Counted from the stretch's first letter, positions 1-11,632 are shown. The stretch is 64,000 bases of DNA from Cinnamomum chago (GCA_038049695.1 CP142451.1:66965501-67029500); one strand, 5' to 3'. Translations and numbers: made by a program. The notes: a model not told the origin generated them from the letters alone.

Positions 1-1001
1 CATGACAACTGTTGCGAGCAGCTTCTCCTTGGGGAGTGGGCCCCCGCCCCATCTCACCAACACTATCCATAGGAGATCTATATCTAGTAACCAGACAAGT
101 AAAAGCCCTCCGTGGGAAACGACCATTCTCAAGATGGCGCAAGGCTAATACTTTCCTTACAATGGACCTATGGTGGAAAACCATAGGGATTTCTAAATTT
201 AAATGCCCCGCTCCCACTTAATATTTTAGAATTGAGGATTTTCTTTTAGGTATATGGGCCCCCCAAATATAGACATTAAATCATCTCATGATATGTCCAA
301 TGATTGGTTCCAAGTCAAGTTATTTTATGGAAAGTCCAGTTTCTTAAATTAGTGTTACCAATGGATCCATCTCATGGGCTCATCAACTCTAATTAGAACT
401 CTTTCCAAAAATTAATTTGATTTGACCAATTTTGGAAATTCCTATGTTTGAATCAGATTTGGAAACTTTCTAAAACAAGCATTCATCCATAAATAGAAAG
501 TGCTAAAATTAGAAACTAGTCCTCTCCTCCACATGGCCCAAGCGGAATAGACTTCTTAGACTTCTAAACTTTCCAAAAATTTGGGATTCCTCAAACTCTT
601 TGGGCATCTCCAAAAGGCTTTTGGTAATCTTCAAACTCTTTGATTAGGAGTCCAACTTCACTTTCCTTCTTCGTCTCGAACATCTCCAGAATTTACAAAT
701 TTTGGAAAAATTACATAAATTCCTATGTCTCTACAATGAGACTTACATGGTAATCTAAACATGGAAATAAAAGGGCTATAGGGAAATTCACCATGCCTTG
801 CCCTTTCACGGCAAACCAAGGAAACCATGATGCCCTTTACACTTAGCCTCAAATAAACCAATAACCATAAAAAGAAAGTAAAAATCTTGTGGGCCACATG
901 GAGAGGACATTATCACCTGCAAGTTAGTATCTCATACAACAAAGCATCTCACAAAACCAGGTTACCAAACCATAATGGAAAAACAAGATGCCAAAGGTTG
1001 C
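1..1001. other. Unassigned left flank of element B
   Basis: AT-rich plant-like DNA with only short chance reading frames. I see no domain, RNA gene or clear repeat relationship to the rest of the window. The last five bases (GTTGC, 997-1001) would be the target-site duplication of element B if its LTR starts at 1002. This cannot be tested because the other end of B lies outside the window. Confidence 0.5.
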
Positions 1002-1598
1002 TGTAGACACCTCATTTTGGCCCCCTATGATAGCCTTAAACACTTATCATATATAATGATGCCCCCATTTCACCCATAATTGAATGGTTAATGGCATAAT
1101 TCAAATTAATTAATGACGATGAAAATGCTTGTTGATAATTTTAGACTTAGTTCGATGATTCATAGAAATTGTGAGAGAAAAAGCCAAATCGTGTCGAGAT
1201 CCCAAGTCAAACCCATTATTCACATAAGGGCCAGACACTGACACTACTCGAACCTTTTTCGGACCACTTAAGACATGCTTAGGCCAATTCCCACAAAGAT
1301 CACACTTAACTTGCCTAAGTATCATATGACTAACACAAATTAGGAGGTTAGAATCGTTGATCCGAATATCCCTTCTTCTTTCCGACATCCGATCACTATT
1401 ACATATGAACCAATAGATTCTACGCTCCAAGAGCTTTCCGACCATATATAGAATATCCAAATCCGATCAACGGGTCGAAAGTTATGAACTTCCGAAGTTA
1501 AGAAATGACGAAATCCGTTTAGGCACTACCCAAGACACCTGGTCACCACTCTCTTGGCGCCCATCCTATCCCATCACTAAGGAACCCTTAATTAAAAC

Positions 1599-3828
1599 TG
1601 AAAGTCCGGGGATCCGAACCCTAGAGGGGGGGGGGGTGAATAGGGTGAGCTCCATTTATGACCAATTTTAATCAATTTTAACTTCTTTAAAACAAACTAG
1701 TCACAAGTGATGATTATCAAACAAAATGCGGAAGCTTAATGAAAACAATCACCACAAAGCAAGCACCATCACACAAGGGTTTATAGTGGTTCGGCCTCAA
1801 TGCCTACATCCACTACCGGCTTGTGATCCAACACCCCACCGGATTTCCACTATTTATGCTTTTCAATAGGCTAAGCAATAACCTTTACAATATGCTTTTC
1901 AAGGCTAAGCAATAACCTTTACAATGATGTTTTTCAAGGCTTAACATCAACCTATACATTATGCTTTTCTTAGGCTAAGCAATAACCTCTTCAACCAAAT
2001 GGTTGGTTATCTCTCTAATTAGTGTCTATCATACACTTGATGGAGATTCAATTAAGCTCATTACATTTGCCTCTAAAATAGGCGAATATGAAAATGAAAA
2101 TCTAATACACACACACACTATGAATGCAAAGATGAAAGCACATGATGTGTGTGTGTGATGTCCTCAATCATTTTTAAAATGAAAGCTCATAGATGTATGC
2201 CTAAGGCTTTTGAAAGTTTTAGCTCATAAAACATTTATGATTGAGGAAATGCTAATCACATGTTAAAACTAACTTGTAAAAGATATACAATATTTGTATC
2301 CTAAACAAGTTGTGAAAATTCAAAGACCAAAACATGTGAAGCATAGGGATGTCAATCAAATCAACAATGTAGCTCATAAAACATAAAAATAGATTTGATT
2401 GAAATAAGGGGACAAATCATGTGTAATTATAAATACAACTTGAATATGATATACCAATCAATGCAAAGCAAGTTGTGAAACTTTAAAACAAGGTTACATA
2501 TGATTTGTAAAGATGTTGAATCCAAAACATAAGATATATTTTGAAAGAGATTTTCTTACGATGAAAAACAACAACCAAAGATTCAACCAAGTATATGAAT
2601 CATGTTACATATAATTTCAAAGATTCTTTCATTAACATGATCTACTTAGATTTACCAAATAAAGTACTACTTGGATTGAATCAAATGGTGATGCATCCAA
2701 AACAATAGACCTATTCAAAACATAAAACATGTTAAGGACACAACAAATCATAGTTTATCATGCTAGAAAGGATTTACCAATAATTAGAGCAAAACATGAA
2801 AACATATGATTTGTAACAATGTTGAATCCAAAACATAAGATATATTTGAAAGTGATTTTCTTATGATGGAAAACAACAACCAAAGATTCAACCAAGTATA
2901 TGGATCATGTTACATATAATTTCAAAGATTTTTCCATTAACATGATCTACTTAGTTTTACCAATTCAAGTACTACTTGGATTGAATCAATGGTGATGCAT
3001 CCAAAACAATGAATCAATTTAAAACATAAACATGTTAAGGATACAACAAAACATAGTATATCATGCTACAAAAGATTTACCAACAATAAAACAAAGCATG
3101 ACAACATATGGTTAAGGAAAGTAGAGCTTACTTGGTGATTTAACTCATTAATCCAAGCTTTAGCTTTCCTAATGATCCCCTTCATCCCTTAGTTCATTTC
3201 CCTTTGATTTGCCTCAAAACCCCTCAAGGAGGGCCTTAAAATTCCCAACATTTGGCAAAGGAAAGAACTAATATTTATAGCCAAAACCGCCCAACGGCTA
3301 GTCCCCGGTCGACCTGGCAACAGGGCTCGGTCGACCTGGCCTTCACAACGGCTATATTTCTGACCGTTGGAGCTTCAGAGACCCTGTTGACCTGCAGTGT
3401 AGCCGGTCGACCGGGTCCCCTGGGCCAGTCGACCGGCCACACTGCTGGTTGACCCCCTGGGACCAAAATTCCCATAATTGCATATTTTTAAAGTATTTCT
3501 TGGGGGAACTTTTGGGCCACTAAACCAAGCTTGGAAACATGTTTTAAATCAACCTAAGATGTTTAAAAACATGAAACACAAAAAGCCTAAAATGATTTGA
3601 AAGATTTAAAACATAGGCTAGCTTGATTTCTAAAACTCTTTTAAAAAACAAATGCATCCAAGTTTTAAAAGCAAATCATGCATGAATTGATACTTTTACA
3701 AATCTTAAAAGCAATGCATGAATAAATCAAGATTTCAAGTTTTTATAAATCAATGCATATGTGTGTAAATCAAATGATGCTTGAATGATTATGCATCCAT
3801 CAAATTGCAATCTACAAAATTCCTAAAA
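1599..3828 (-). mobile_element. Solo LTR C (same family as the tandem complex at 49-62 kb)
   Basis: A 2,230-bp LTR without internal domain, flanked by the 5-bp duplication AAAAC (1594-1598 and 3829-3833). It aligns end to end with the three LTRs at 49090, 54305 and 59520 but is clearly diverged, with scattered substitutions and indels, so it is an older copy. The minus-strand TATA (around 3271-3280) and the GTCGAC palindromes beside it (3306, 3328, 3404, 3426) are kept. It sits inside one monomer of B's GGGCGCC array: the left part of the monomer is at 1500-1598 and the array resumes after 3833. Confidence 0.9.
2498..3110 (-). repeat. About 0.3-kb direct duplication inside solo LTR C
   Basis: Two consecutive paragraphs of sequence starting ACATATGATTTGTAA (near 2498 and 2801) repeat the same order of phrases about 303 bp apart. 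The same duplication, 291 bp apart, is present in the LTRs at 49-62 kb (49978 and 50269), so it predates the split of the copies. Confidence 0.75.
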
Positions 3829-3839
3829 AAAACTTCTAA

Positions 3840-5550
3840 TTAATCACAACCCAAATTTAATCCTAATTAACATAATAAAACACTTTTAGACTTAAGAAAC
3901 CTGAAACCCTAATCAATTCGAACTCGAATCAACTTAAAAGCACAAGACCAACACGAAACCAAAAACCAGACACCTGGGCACCACCCCCTAGGCGCCCAGC
4001 CTATCAATCCGCTTAGGCACCACCCCTGTGGCGCCTATCCTACCCCATTTCCTTGGAGACCATCAATTGAAATTAAAACTTAACTAATTAGACCAGAATC
4101 AATACATTAAAACACTGTCAATTTAAAAGACTTGAAACCTCAATCAATTTGATCTTGAATTCACTCAAAACATAAAACCAATTCGAACCATAAAAACAAA
4201 TACCTGGGCGCCACCCCCTGTGCGCCCATCCTTCCACATCCACTTGGGCACCACCCTCTGGGCGCCTATCCTACCCAATCACTAGGAAACCCCACTTGAA
4301 ACTAAACCCGAATTCAATCATAATCAACACTTCAGAATTCCATTGAATTTAAAACAATTGAAGTCAGAAGTCGAACTTCAAATTAACTTAAAGATCATTG
4401 AACCAACTCAAAACTTAAAAAACTATCCGCCTGGGCGCCACCCCTTGGGTGCCTATCCTGCCATATCCACCTAGGCACCACCCTCTGGGCGCCTAGCCTC
4501 CCGAATCACAAAGATACCTAATTAATTAGAACCTAATTTAATCCTAACAACACAGCAAAACACTTTTATTTTAAAATACATCAAACCATAAAAGTTCAAC
4601 CTCAAATCCACCTAAAAAATACGAAACCGACTCGAACCATAAGACAGCCACTTGGGCATCACCCCCTGGGGCGCCTACGCATTCTTAGGAAATCCCCCAA
4701 ATTAATAGTTTAACCTAATTAATATTCAAACTAACCCCAATTAACACATTAAAACACTTTATTATCAACAGACTTGAAACCTTAACCAATTCGGACTTAA
4801 ATTCACCTAAAAACATAAGACCAACCCGAACCACAGAACAGTCCACTTGGGCGCCACCCCCTGGGCGCCTATCTTCCATTTCCACCTGGGCACCACACCC
4901 GGGGCGCCCAGCCTACTTGTTTTCATAAAACACCCCGACCAACAACTTAGCCTAATTAATTAACATTCAAACCAATCCCAATCCACATATTAAAACACTT
5001 TTAACTTAAAATACTTAAGACTTTAATCGATTCGGACTTAGCACCCAAAACCCTTATGAACCAACAAACAACTACCTAGGCACCACCCCTGTGGTGCCTA
5101 TCCTACACTTTCACCCCGACATACTACCTCGACTAAAAACAAATAACTAAACACCTTATAACTTAAATTAACTAAAACCAGAACCCAACATAATCCCTAG
5201 ACCCCAAAAACCGAAAACTTGGTCCCATCTGGAATACCTAAAGATCATAAGCCATCAACTGGGCGCCACCCCCTTGGCACCTATCCTTTCATTTGCACTA
5301 AAACGCGAATTCTTGGTTTTGTTTCAAAATCCGGATCCGAATAATTTTGACAGGTGAACACCAGAGAATTAAAACAATTTGGAACATTAAAATTCATCAA
5401 GTAAGAATCCCCAGGATTCCGAGGATAACAACGATACCACCACCACTAACCAAACCACCAAGAAACAACCACTTGGGCGCCACTGCCTGGGTGCCCAAGT
5501 CACCAGAGTGACCTAGGCGCTCCCCCTGGGCGCCCAAGTCCTCTGCCAAC
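3840..5550 (+). repeat. GGGCGCC-box array in the B LTR, monomer about 180-230 bp
   Basis: Roughly eight degenerate monomers. Most carry two boxes of the form TGGGCGCCACCCC followed by TGGGCGCCTATCC, joined by AT-rich text with recurring phrases (AATTAATT, AAAACACTTTTA, GACTTGAAACC). Monomer starts are near 3976, 4202, 4432, 4650, 4848, 5076, 5258 and 5477. A further part-monomer lies at 1500-1598, left of solo LTR C. Related boxes reappear at 48819-48840, 62006-62011 and 62681-63275 in the antisense promoter region of B. Confidence 0.85.
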
Positions 5551-6151
5551 CCTGTTCGTCGATTTTGACATCATTTCACTTTTCGAATTAAAACTTGAAA
5601 TCCCATAGCCTTAAACGACTTAAGCAAAACCTTAAAACATCCTTAAGTCACTCTTAATCAACTCATAACTTAAAACAAACCGAATCGACTAAAACCTTAA
5701 TTAACAAACTGTTTAGGCGCATGAACCATCAAACTTAGGCTATTTGCACCCTAGGATTAGATCGGATTTCCCCATTAGGTAGCTTAGAGCATTAGGTTTC
5801 GCTCCATCACTTTTCCTGTTCCGTTAGGGGTCTGGGAGAGCTGATGAGGACGGTCTAGGACCTTAGGTTAGGGTTAATCCGATGATCAGTGATAAAGCAT
5901 TAATCACGTAAATCCAAGTAAAATCCTGTAGTTAGGCCCTTCTAGCCCAATATAAAAAATCTCTAAAAATTATAAAACCAACAAAATAAACCCAAAAAGA
6001 TTTTTCCTTTATTTCTTCCTCCACCTAAGGTGCCAGATATTCAATCGAACTTAATGATAAAAGGGAATAAAGAGTTGATTTCTAAAATTGAATAAATGAG
6101 AATAATAAGATGAGATGAGTGATTTCACACACTTTGCATATTTTTATTTTG

Positions 6152-6250
6152 GCCCATCAGCCACCCTCTAAATCAATTTCGGCCCATTGGCCTCTCTAAA
6201 ACAAACACCAGCCCATTGGCCACTTTCAATCAATTACAGCCCACCGGCTT
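6152..6250 (+). repeat. Short GGCCCATTGGCC tandem repeat in the B LTR
   Basis: Four imperfect units about 30 bp apart, each built on GGCCCATTGGCC or a variant (near 6152, 6183, 6213 and 6238). The core is palindromic. It lies in the distal LTR; function unknown. Confidence 0.65.
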
Positions 6251-6821
6251 TTCACTTTATCACTCGTGTATCACACACGAAAAACACAGAAATCACAAGT
6301 CAAAGTCTCATTTGCATCATCATCTTGATTTTAAAAATCAGCTTTTAAACCCTATTTTGCCAAGGGATTAGAAGGGGGTACCCGGGAACGGGGCCGATCC
6401 TCTTCTTAAATATTTGGCACCTCCCCCCTTTTGTTTTCTTTATTTTAATTATTTCATTTCACTTGGATACACCATGATTATGCTATGTGAGGATTAACCT
6501 TATTTAGACTTTGACTCATAACCCTGAATTGACCCAATATTAAGGAGACCCAAAGAGACCCAAATTAATGTGATAGGAAAACCGTCGTGTGTTGCCGGCA
6601 GCACATTAGACGAGAGAAGAACCCACCCATTTATTTTCTCCCATTTTTCTTCGGCTTTTGTCGAAGAACGGTGTTACGACCGTTACCGTAGCTGGCGATC
6701 GTGATCCGTCGATTTTGAGGGTAGTCGGAATCCTCATTTTCGATGTAAAATTTAAATAGCACATATAGATGAATGGTGATTTCCCTCCCCTGGGGGGGAT
6801 CAAAATTCACGTCCGACAGCC

Positions 6822-6839
6822 TGGCGATCGTGATGGGAC
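6822..6839 (+). other. Element B primer-binding-site candidate
   Basis: TGGCGATCGTGATGGGAC begins three bases after the LTR end. Spacing and shape match element A, where TGGCACACCCGGTGGGAC follows its LTR by three bases. Both have the TGG start expected for pairing with a tRNA 3' CCA. The tRNA identity is not determined. A partial copy, TGGCGATCGTGAT, lies upstream at about 6691. Confidence 0.65.
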
Positions 6840-7318
6840 CCCTTGTGCTTTCCTGTCACTTGTTTGGGTATTTCTTGAGTATTGTTCTAGGACACGAACA
6901 TCCATTCAATTATCAGATGTCCATGTCCCGTTCAGTTTAGGGTTGTTATGAGTCTAGTCCGAAACTAAACCTAAGGTCCGAATGCACTGTCCACTAAGCA
7001 AGCTTTCCCCCATTACATCATAAGAAACAAACCTTCACCAACAAAATTACATAACGCGTGCTCTTCTCTTCCCTTCACTCTTTCTCTTCTCGTCTAAGCA
7101 TTTCTTCACAAATGGAGTGCCAGACATTCGGAATGTCCGACTTTCAACCCCTTTCACCCCCACTAGTGATCCGCACCACTGGCGGGTCACACCAAACCCT
7201 GTAGAATCCAGAACCCTCTAGGGTATTAGCTGGATCCTTAGCAACTTCAAGCTATGACCCACAACAGATAAGACGGTCCCTCTTCGAAGGGGGGCCGCTA
7301 CCAGCTAATACCATTACA
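6840..7318 (+). other. Element B leader between primer site and gag
   Basis: Noncoding stretch with a pyrimidine-rich run near 7060-7100 (CTTCTCTTCCCTTCACTC) and no reading frame of note. It ends at the gag start. No repeats recognised. Confidence 0.5.
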
Positions 7319-7591
7319 ATGGGGAGGAATCATTCCAATACGTCAACCCCTTCTCCTTCGTCAGGGGAGAATCAACATTCCTCGCATTCAGGGGTTACTT
7401 ACACGGACTTAGTCAGTCCCACTGGCCAGGTTATAAGATATAGGGTCCACGATAATACTTCGTTGAGAGATCACTCTCATCGCCCGAGTAATCCTATTGT
7501 CTCGCAGGTTGTACCCTATTCTTCCCTGATCAGCCAGACCGAGCCAATTACGTCTTCTATCCCACAGTACGGGATGCCTACTGATGCACCT
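7319..7591 (+). pseudogene. gag: Element B gag, N-terminal part, cut by element A
   Basis: An open frame starting MGRNHSNTS, rich in Ser, Pro, Thr and Asn, as the variable N-terminus of Tat gag proteins often is. It runs up to the target duplication CACCT (7587-7591) of element A and continues on the far side at 31459 in the same compositional style (Pro, Gln, Asn and Tyr rich). It belongs to a fossil gag gene split by a nested insertion. No domain is visible in this part. Confidence 0.7.
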
Positions 7592-7895
7592 TGTTGACAC
7601 CAAAAATGTCACTTTGCCTCCTCACACCAAAAGCTACACGGAGCCGCATCCTACCAAAAATAGGCAGGCGCTACTTCAAGCATCAGATATTGTCAGAATC
7701 AAACAAAAACTGCAAGGTCATTCAAAACAACCAAAAGAGAGGTACACATGAAGTTTCGGGCCATTCCGACATCATTCGGCCTAACTTCACTTCTCCAACA
7801 GCTGAACAGCAGCTCCCGGCGGCGATAGTGTCGAAGACTTCAAATCTTCGATCAGAGCCTACGGATGGTTACAAAATACCTCCAAAAGGCTCCAT

Positions 7896-8545
7896 GTCGA
7901 ATTTCAGGTCAATCGGGCATCGTTTGACCAAAAGTCAAAGCTCGGCATTTCCCTCGCGGTGAAATAAAGGCAAGCGTTTGCATGACTCCAAATGGCTTCA
8001 AAACTCAAACGAAAGCCTATGGTTGGTCTTATCTACTGATGAGGGAGTCACACGTCGAATTTCAGGTCAATCGGGCATCGTTTGACCAAACGTCAAAGCT
8101 CGGCATTTCCCTCGTGGTGAAATAAAGGCAAGCGTTTGCATGACTCCAAATGGCTTCAAAACTCAAACGAAAGCCTATGGTTGGTCTTAACTACTGATGA
8201 GGGAGTCACACGTCGAATTTCAGGTCAATCGGGCATCGTTTGACCAAAAGTCAAAGCTCGGCATTTCCCTCGCGGTGAAATAAAGGCAAGCGTTTGCATG
8301 ACTCCAAATGGCTTCAAAACTCAAAATAAAGCCTATGGTTGGTACTATCTACTGATGAGGAAGCTACCCATCAAATTTCAGGTCAATCAGACATCGTTTG
8401 ACCGAAAGTCAAAGCTCGGCATTTCCCTCGCGGTGAAATCAAGTCATGCATTTGCGGGCCACCAAACGGCTTCAAAACTCAAACAAAAGCCTATGGTTGG
8501 TCTCGTCTATTGCTCAAGAAGCTACACGTCGAATTTCAGGTTGTT
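7896..8545 (+). repeat. 158-bp tandem array in the A 5' LTR
   Basis: Five starts of the phrase GTCGAATTTCAGGT (or ATCAAATTTCAGGT) at 7896, 8054, 8212, 8370 and 8528, exactly 158 bp apart each time. The first units are nearly identical and the last two are diverged. It lies in U3, about 1 kb upstream of the TATA box. Confidence 0.95.
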
Positions 8546-9532
8546 CTAACATCGTTTGACCTAGTTTCGACGCTTGACAAAAAATCGACAGTTCTCCACG
8601 GCAAAGTCTTCGGCTTTTCCGGAAAATAGGAAACTTTGCGATCTGATTTGCACGGATTCTCGTCAGGTTTTCTTGAGAGAAATCCAACCAATAAATGAGA
8701 GGAAATTCCAAGAAAAATGTAGAAGAAAACAGAAGCGAAAACGGACGAAAAACGGCGGAGAAACGGCGACCGAAAGTCGGCCAAAAAATGGGCCAAGGCC
8801 CATGGTCGCCGGCCCCATGGTCGCCGGCGACCATGGAACTCCGGGTCGCCGGATTTCGCCCAAAATGCCCGTTTTTCGGGTACTTTTCGCGTTTCGAGAA
8901 TTCCGGCCCCTGTGATTTTCTGAAAATCTGATTTTTGGTGCTCGGAATCAGCTGATCTTCGCCAACATCTCAGATCTACCATCAAAAGCATGTGATCATC
9001 ATCGCACGCCTCAAAATTACCAAACGGCTAACCAAGAAAGCACACTTTCTGCCCGCCCGATCGCAAAATCGACTGGATAGATGTTGCTGGCCCGCTGACA
9101 TCAACCAATGTTTGAAATTGGATCACCATTCGACATCAAATAGCATGTGGGTCCATTGGTGATCATCGCAAGAAGAATCCCAAAGGACGCGGCACGGCTC
9201 GCGACTCTTCAAGCGCCCGGGCAATCAATTAATGAAGTTAAAATGACCCGTTTATGGCAAGTTAATGCGGTCATTAACTCATTATTTTGAACGGCCCAAT
9301 CAAAAGCAAGCAAATGGGAGTTACAAATCCAAGTATTCATGGCATTAAAACCATGAAACTCCCCTCATCATGGAGATTAAAGGCAACTAAATGCCCATTA
9401 TCCTCCACCGGCCAATCAGAAGCCAAGAAAAAGGAGTTACAAAACAAGTAAATTAAAACTTGTAACTCCTTCCATTATGAGCATTAATATAAATCAATGC
9501 TCATAAACTCTCCTAAATGGCTACCAAAGGCC

Positions 9533-9540
9533 TATAAATA
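9533..9540 (+). promoter_or_regulatory. TATA box of the A 5' LTR
   Basis: TATAAATA in the context GGCCTATAAATAGGAGGG, the only strong TATA in the LTR's promoter-proximal part, and conserved in the 3' LTR at 30531-30538. It would set the start of the sense transcript near 9560-9570. Confidence 0.8.
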
Positions 9541-9736
9541 GGAGGGTCATTCCAAGGGAAAGGGATCTAGAAAAATCGCTGGAAAATCATTCAAAGATCC
9601 AGAAAAATCGCTGGAAAATCATTCAAGGATCCAAAAACTCTCCGAAAAATCCAAGAAAAATCCAGAACCTCTACAACAAACTCTCCTCTATTGAAGAAAA
9701 CTCTGCTGTAACAAGCACTACATGGTGATCAAAGCC

Positions 9737-9770
9737 CCTTGGGGGGGGGGGGGGGGCACCCCCCCCAAGG
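9737..9770 (+). repeat. Poly-G/poly-C palindrome in the transcribed part of the A LTR
   Basis: CCTT, then 16 G, then CA, then 8 C and AAGG. The 3' LTR copy at 30735-30761 has 8 G, a 3-base loop and 8 C, forming a perfect 12-bp stem. The G run has therefore changed length since insertion, or is a sequencing length error. Confidence 0.85.
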
Positions 9771-10091
9771 CCACCTCTCCTTCTATCCAACATGGCTAGA
9801 TGCGGCTTTTCAACCCGTCTACTCTCTTTTTTACCGGATATAGGACCTTACCTTGGTCCTTATCCTCTAAAAATCTGAGGTTGGAGCCAAGCCAAGAAAT
9901 CAAGCACTATGTTCTCATCTGAAGGACGATGGCGGAGCGCATACATGACTCACGATCGTCGATCTGAACGAGCCCTCCCACAATCGCATGAGAAGTCAGA
10001 TTCCTTTTTCTTACTTTTCTGTTGTAAATTGTATTTTTTTTAAGAGACAAAAAAAATCACAATTCTTGTCTTTTCATTTTGATGAGATTTG

Positions 10092-10196
10092 TAAATCGCC
10101 TTTTACGGCAAAATCGCCTTCAACGGCACCAAACCGCCTTCTACGGCACAAAAATGCCTTTCACGGCAAACAAATGAAAAACGCCTTTCACGGCAT
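10092..10196 (+). repeat. GCCTT-n-ACGGC mini-hairpin array in the A LTR
   Basis: Consecutive short units of the form CGCCTTTTACGGCA, CGCCTTCAACGGCA and GCCTTTCACGGCA, each with a GCC/GGC stem, spaced about 17-22 bp. The 3' LTR (31086-31208) carries one unit more. Confidence 0.85.
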
Positions 10197-10446
10197 TCAA
10201 AAATTGTCTCTTTCATTAAAGTATATTTGCAATGGAAAACTAGAAAAAAGTTTCATTTCCCTTTTTACTTGTGATGGTGGATCTCCGGATCACCATTTCT
10301 AAATTCCAAGTATAAAAGAGAAATTGGCATACCCGTACAAAAAAAAAAAACCGATGCCCGCTTTTCCTTTCTTTCCCTCCACCGTACCCCGTCAGCCCCG
10401 GGGCGGAGGCAGCTTTGGAAAAAGAGAAAAGTGCGGTCCATCAAGC

Positions 10447-10464
10447 TGGCACACCCGGTGGGAC
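10447..10464 (+). other. Element A primer-binding-site candidate
   Basis: TGGCACACCCGGTGGGAC, three bases after the LTR end at 10443. The TGG start suits priming by a tRNA 3' end. I cannot name the tRNA with confidence. Confidence 0.75.
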
Positions 10465-10655
10465 CTTGTTCATTTGAGAACACGATGCTTGGATTCTTTG
10501 GCTCCGTTTTAGTTGGTGGCCTATGTTGGATCTTGCATCTAAAAAAAAAACACATGAGATGGGATTCTTGGAAATTTCTTCTTTTGAGTTTATTTCCAGT
10601 CTTTCTTGTTTCTAAAAAAAAATTCTCAAAAAGAAACAAAATCTGATTTATAAAA

Positions 10656-11632
10656 ACTTCAGATTTCTCTCTTTTGGGTTTAAGTTGAGAAACTTTGGTT
10701 TCTTCCTTTTCGGACTTCGAGATCGCAGAAATGTTGAACTCATTTTCGGAATGGAACACCATTCGCTCTCTTCTATGAAAAAAAAAATCGATTTAAAAAA
10801 AAAACTTCAGATTTCTCTCTTTTGGGTTTAAGTTGAGAAACTTTGGTTTCTTCCTTTTCGGACTTCGAGATCGCAGAAATGTTGAACTCATTTTCGGAAT
10901 GGAACACCATTCGCTCTCTTCTATGAATCCACAAAAAAAAAATCGATTTAAAAAAAAAACTTCAGATTTCTCCCTTTTGGGTTTAAGTTGAGAAACTTTG
11001 GCTTCTTCCTTTTCGGACTTCGAGATCGCAGAAATGTTGAACTCATTTTCGGAATGGAACACCATTCACTCTCTTCTATGAATCCATAAAAAAAAATCTT
11101 TCAAAAAAAAAAAAACCACTAAGGTTGCACCAATTGCGTTCTTTGACCAAAGTGGATCTAAGAAAAGCCTTGTCCAGAGTGTGGAGACAGCTAGACTGTT
11201 CTAGGCAAGGGTCCTCCAAACGGGTTCATTAAGTAATCCTACCCTTACCTGGGGGCTGATCTATCAACTGAGGTTTCATAAGATCGAATTGGAGATCTAT
11301 GTGAACTCTTTTTTTTAAAAAAAAATTTCAAAAAAAAAAAAAAAAAACTTCTATCATTTTTGGATTTATATTTGAGAAATCCTGGTTCCTTCCTTTTCGG
11401 ACTTTCGAGCTCGCAGAAATGTTGAGCTCATTTTCGGATTGGAATACCATTTGCTCTCTTCTATAAAGTCCAATCTTGACACTTTCAAAATAAAAAAAAA
11501 AACTTCCGTCACTTTTGGATTCACACTTGAGAAATCTTGGTTCCTTCCCTTTCAAGATTTCGAGCTCGCAGAAATGTTGAGCTCATTCTCAGAATGGAAT
11601 ACAATTTGCTCTCTTCTATGAATCCAATCTTG
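10656..11632 (+). repeat. Tandem leader repeats of element A (five copies, about 150 bp)
   Basis: Copies start with ACTTC at 10656, 10804, 10959, 11347 and 11502. The first three are nearly identical (148-155 bp apart, separated by A runs); the last two are diverged, after a 260-bp unrelated spacer (11090-11346). Each copy reads: TTGAGAAA, then TTGGTTTCTTCC, then TTCGGACTTCGAG, then TCGCAGAAATGTTGA, then ATTTTCGGAATGGAA. They lie in the transcribed leader between LTR and gag. A relative of the core motif is found upstream of the antisense gene (26614-26827). Confidence 0.9.

Larger units (their letters stand above)
1002..6818 (+). mobile_element. Element B 5' LTR (interrupted by solo LTR C)
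   Basis: Begins TGTAGACACC and ends CGTCCGACA, three bases before a primer-site-like sequence at 6822. Without the 2.23-kb solo LTR C and its duplicated target it is about 3.58 kb, a usual size for Tat-lineage LTRs. It holds the GGGCGCC-box array (about 3840-5550) and a short GGCCCATTGGCC repeat (6152-6250). The 3' copy is outside the window, so both ends are provisional; the right end is better supported than the left. Confidence 0.6.
7592..10443 (+). mobile_element. Element A 5' LTR
   Basis: Starts TGTTGACACC and ends GGTCCATCA. Contents in order: a 158-bp tandem array (7896-8545), a GC-rich stretch with CATGGTCGCCGG repeats (8800-8850), a TATA box (9533-9540), a poly-G/poly-C hairpin (9737-9770) and an array of GCC-n-GGC mini-hairpins (10092-10196). 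Transcription should start near 9565, leaving about 0.9 kb of R plus U5. Confidence 0.95.

Noticed and set aside
12-221. Plus-strand frame of 69 codons at the left edge
   Set aside because: No recognisable domain, no partner frame and no similarity to other parts of the window.
2100-2155. Short CA/TG runs in solo LTR C as a microsatellite of note
   Set aside because: Very short, and present in the same place in all LTRs of the family; ordinary LTR content.
7896-8545. CRISPR-like array
   Set aside because: Units are 158 bp of continuous tandem repeat without unique spacers, in plant retrotransposon DNA.
8514-8991. Several overlapping frames of 66-151 codons on both strands in the A LTR (and at 29537-29929)
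   Set aside because: GC-rich CATGGTCGCCGG repeats lack stops in many frames. No domain, and the frames are not kept between the two LTRs.
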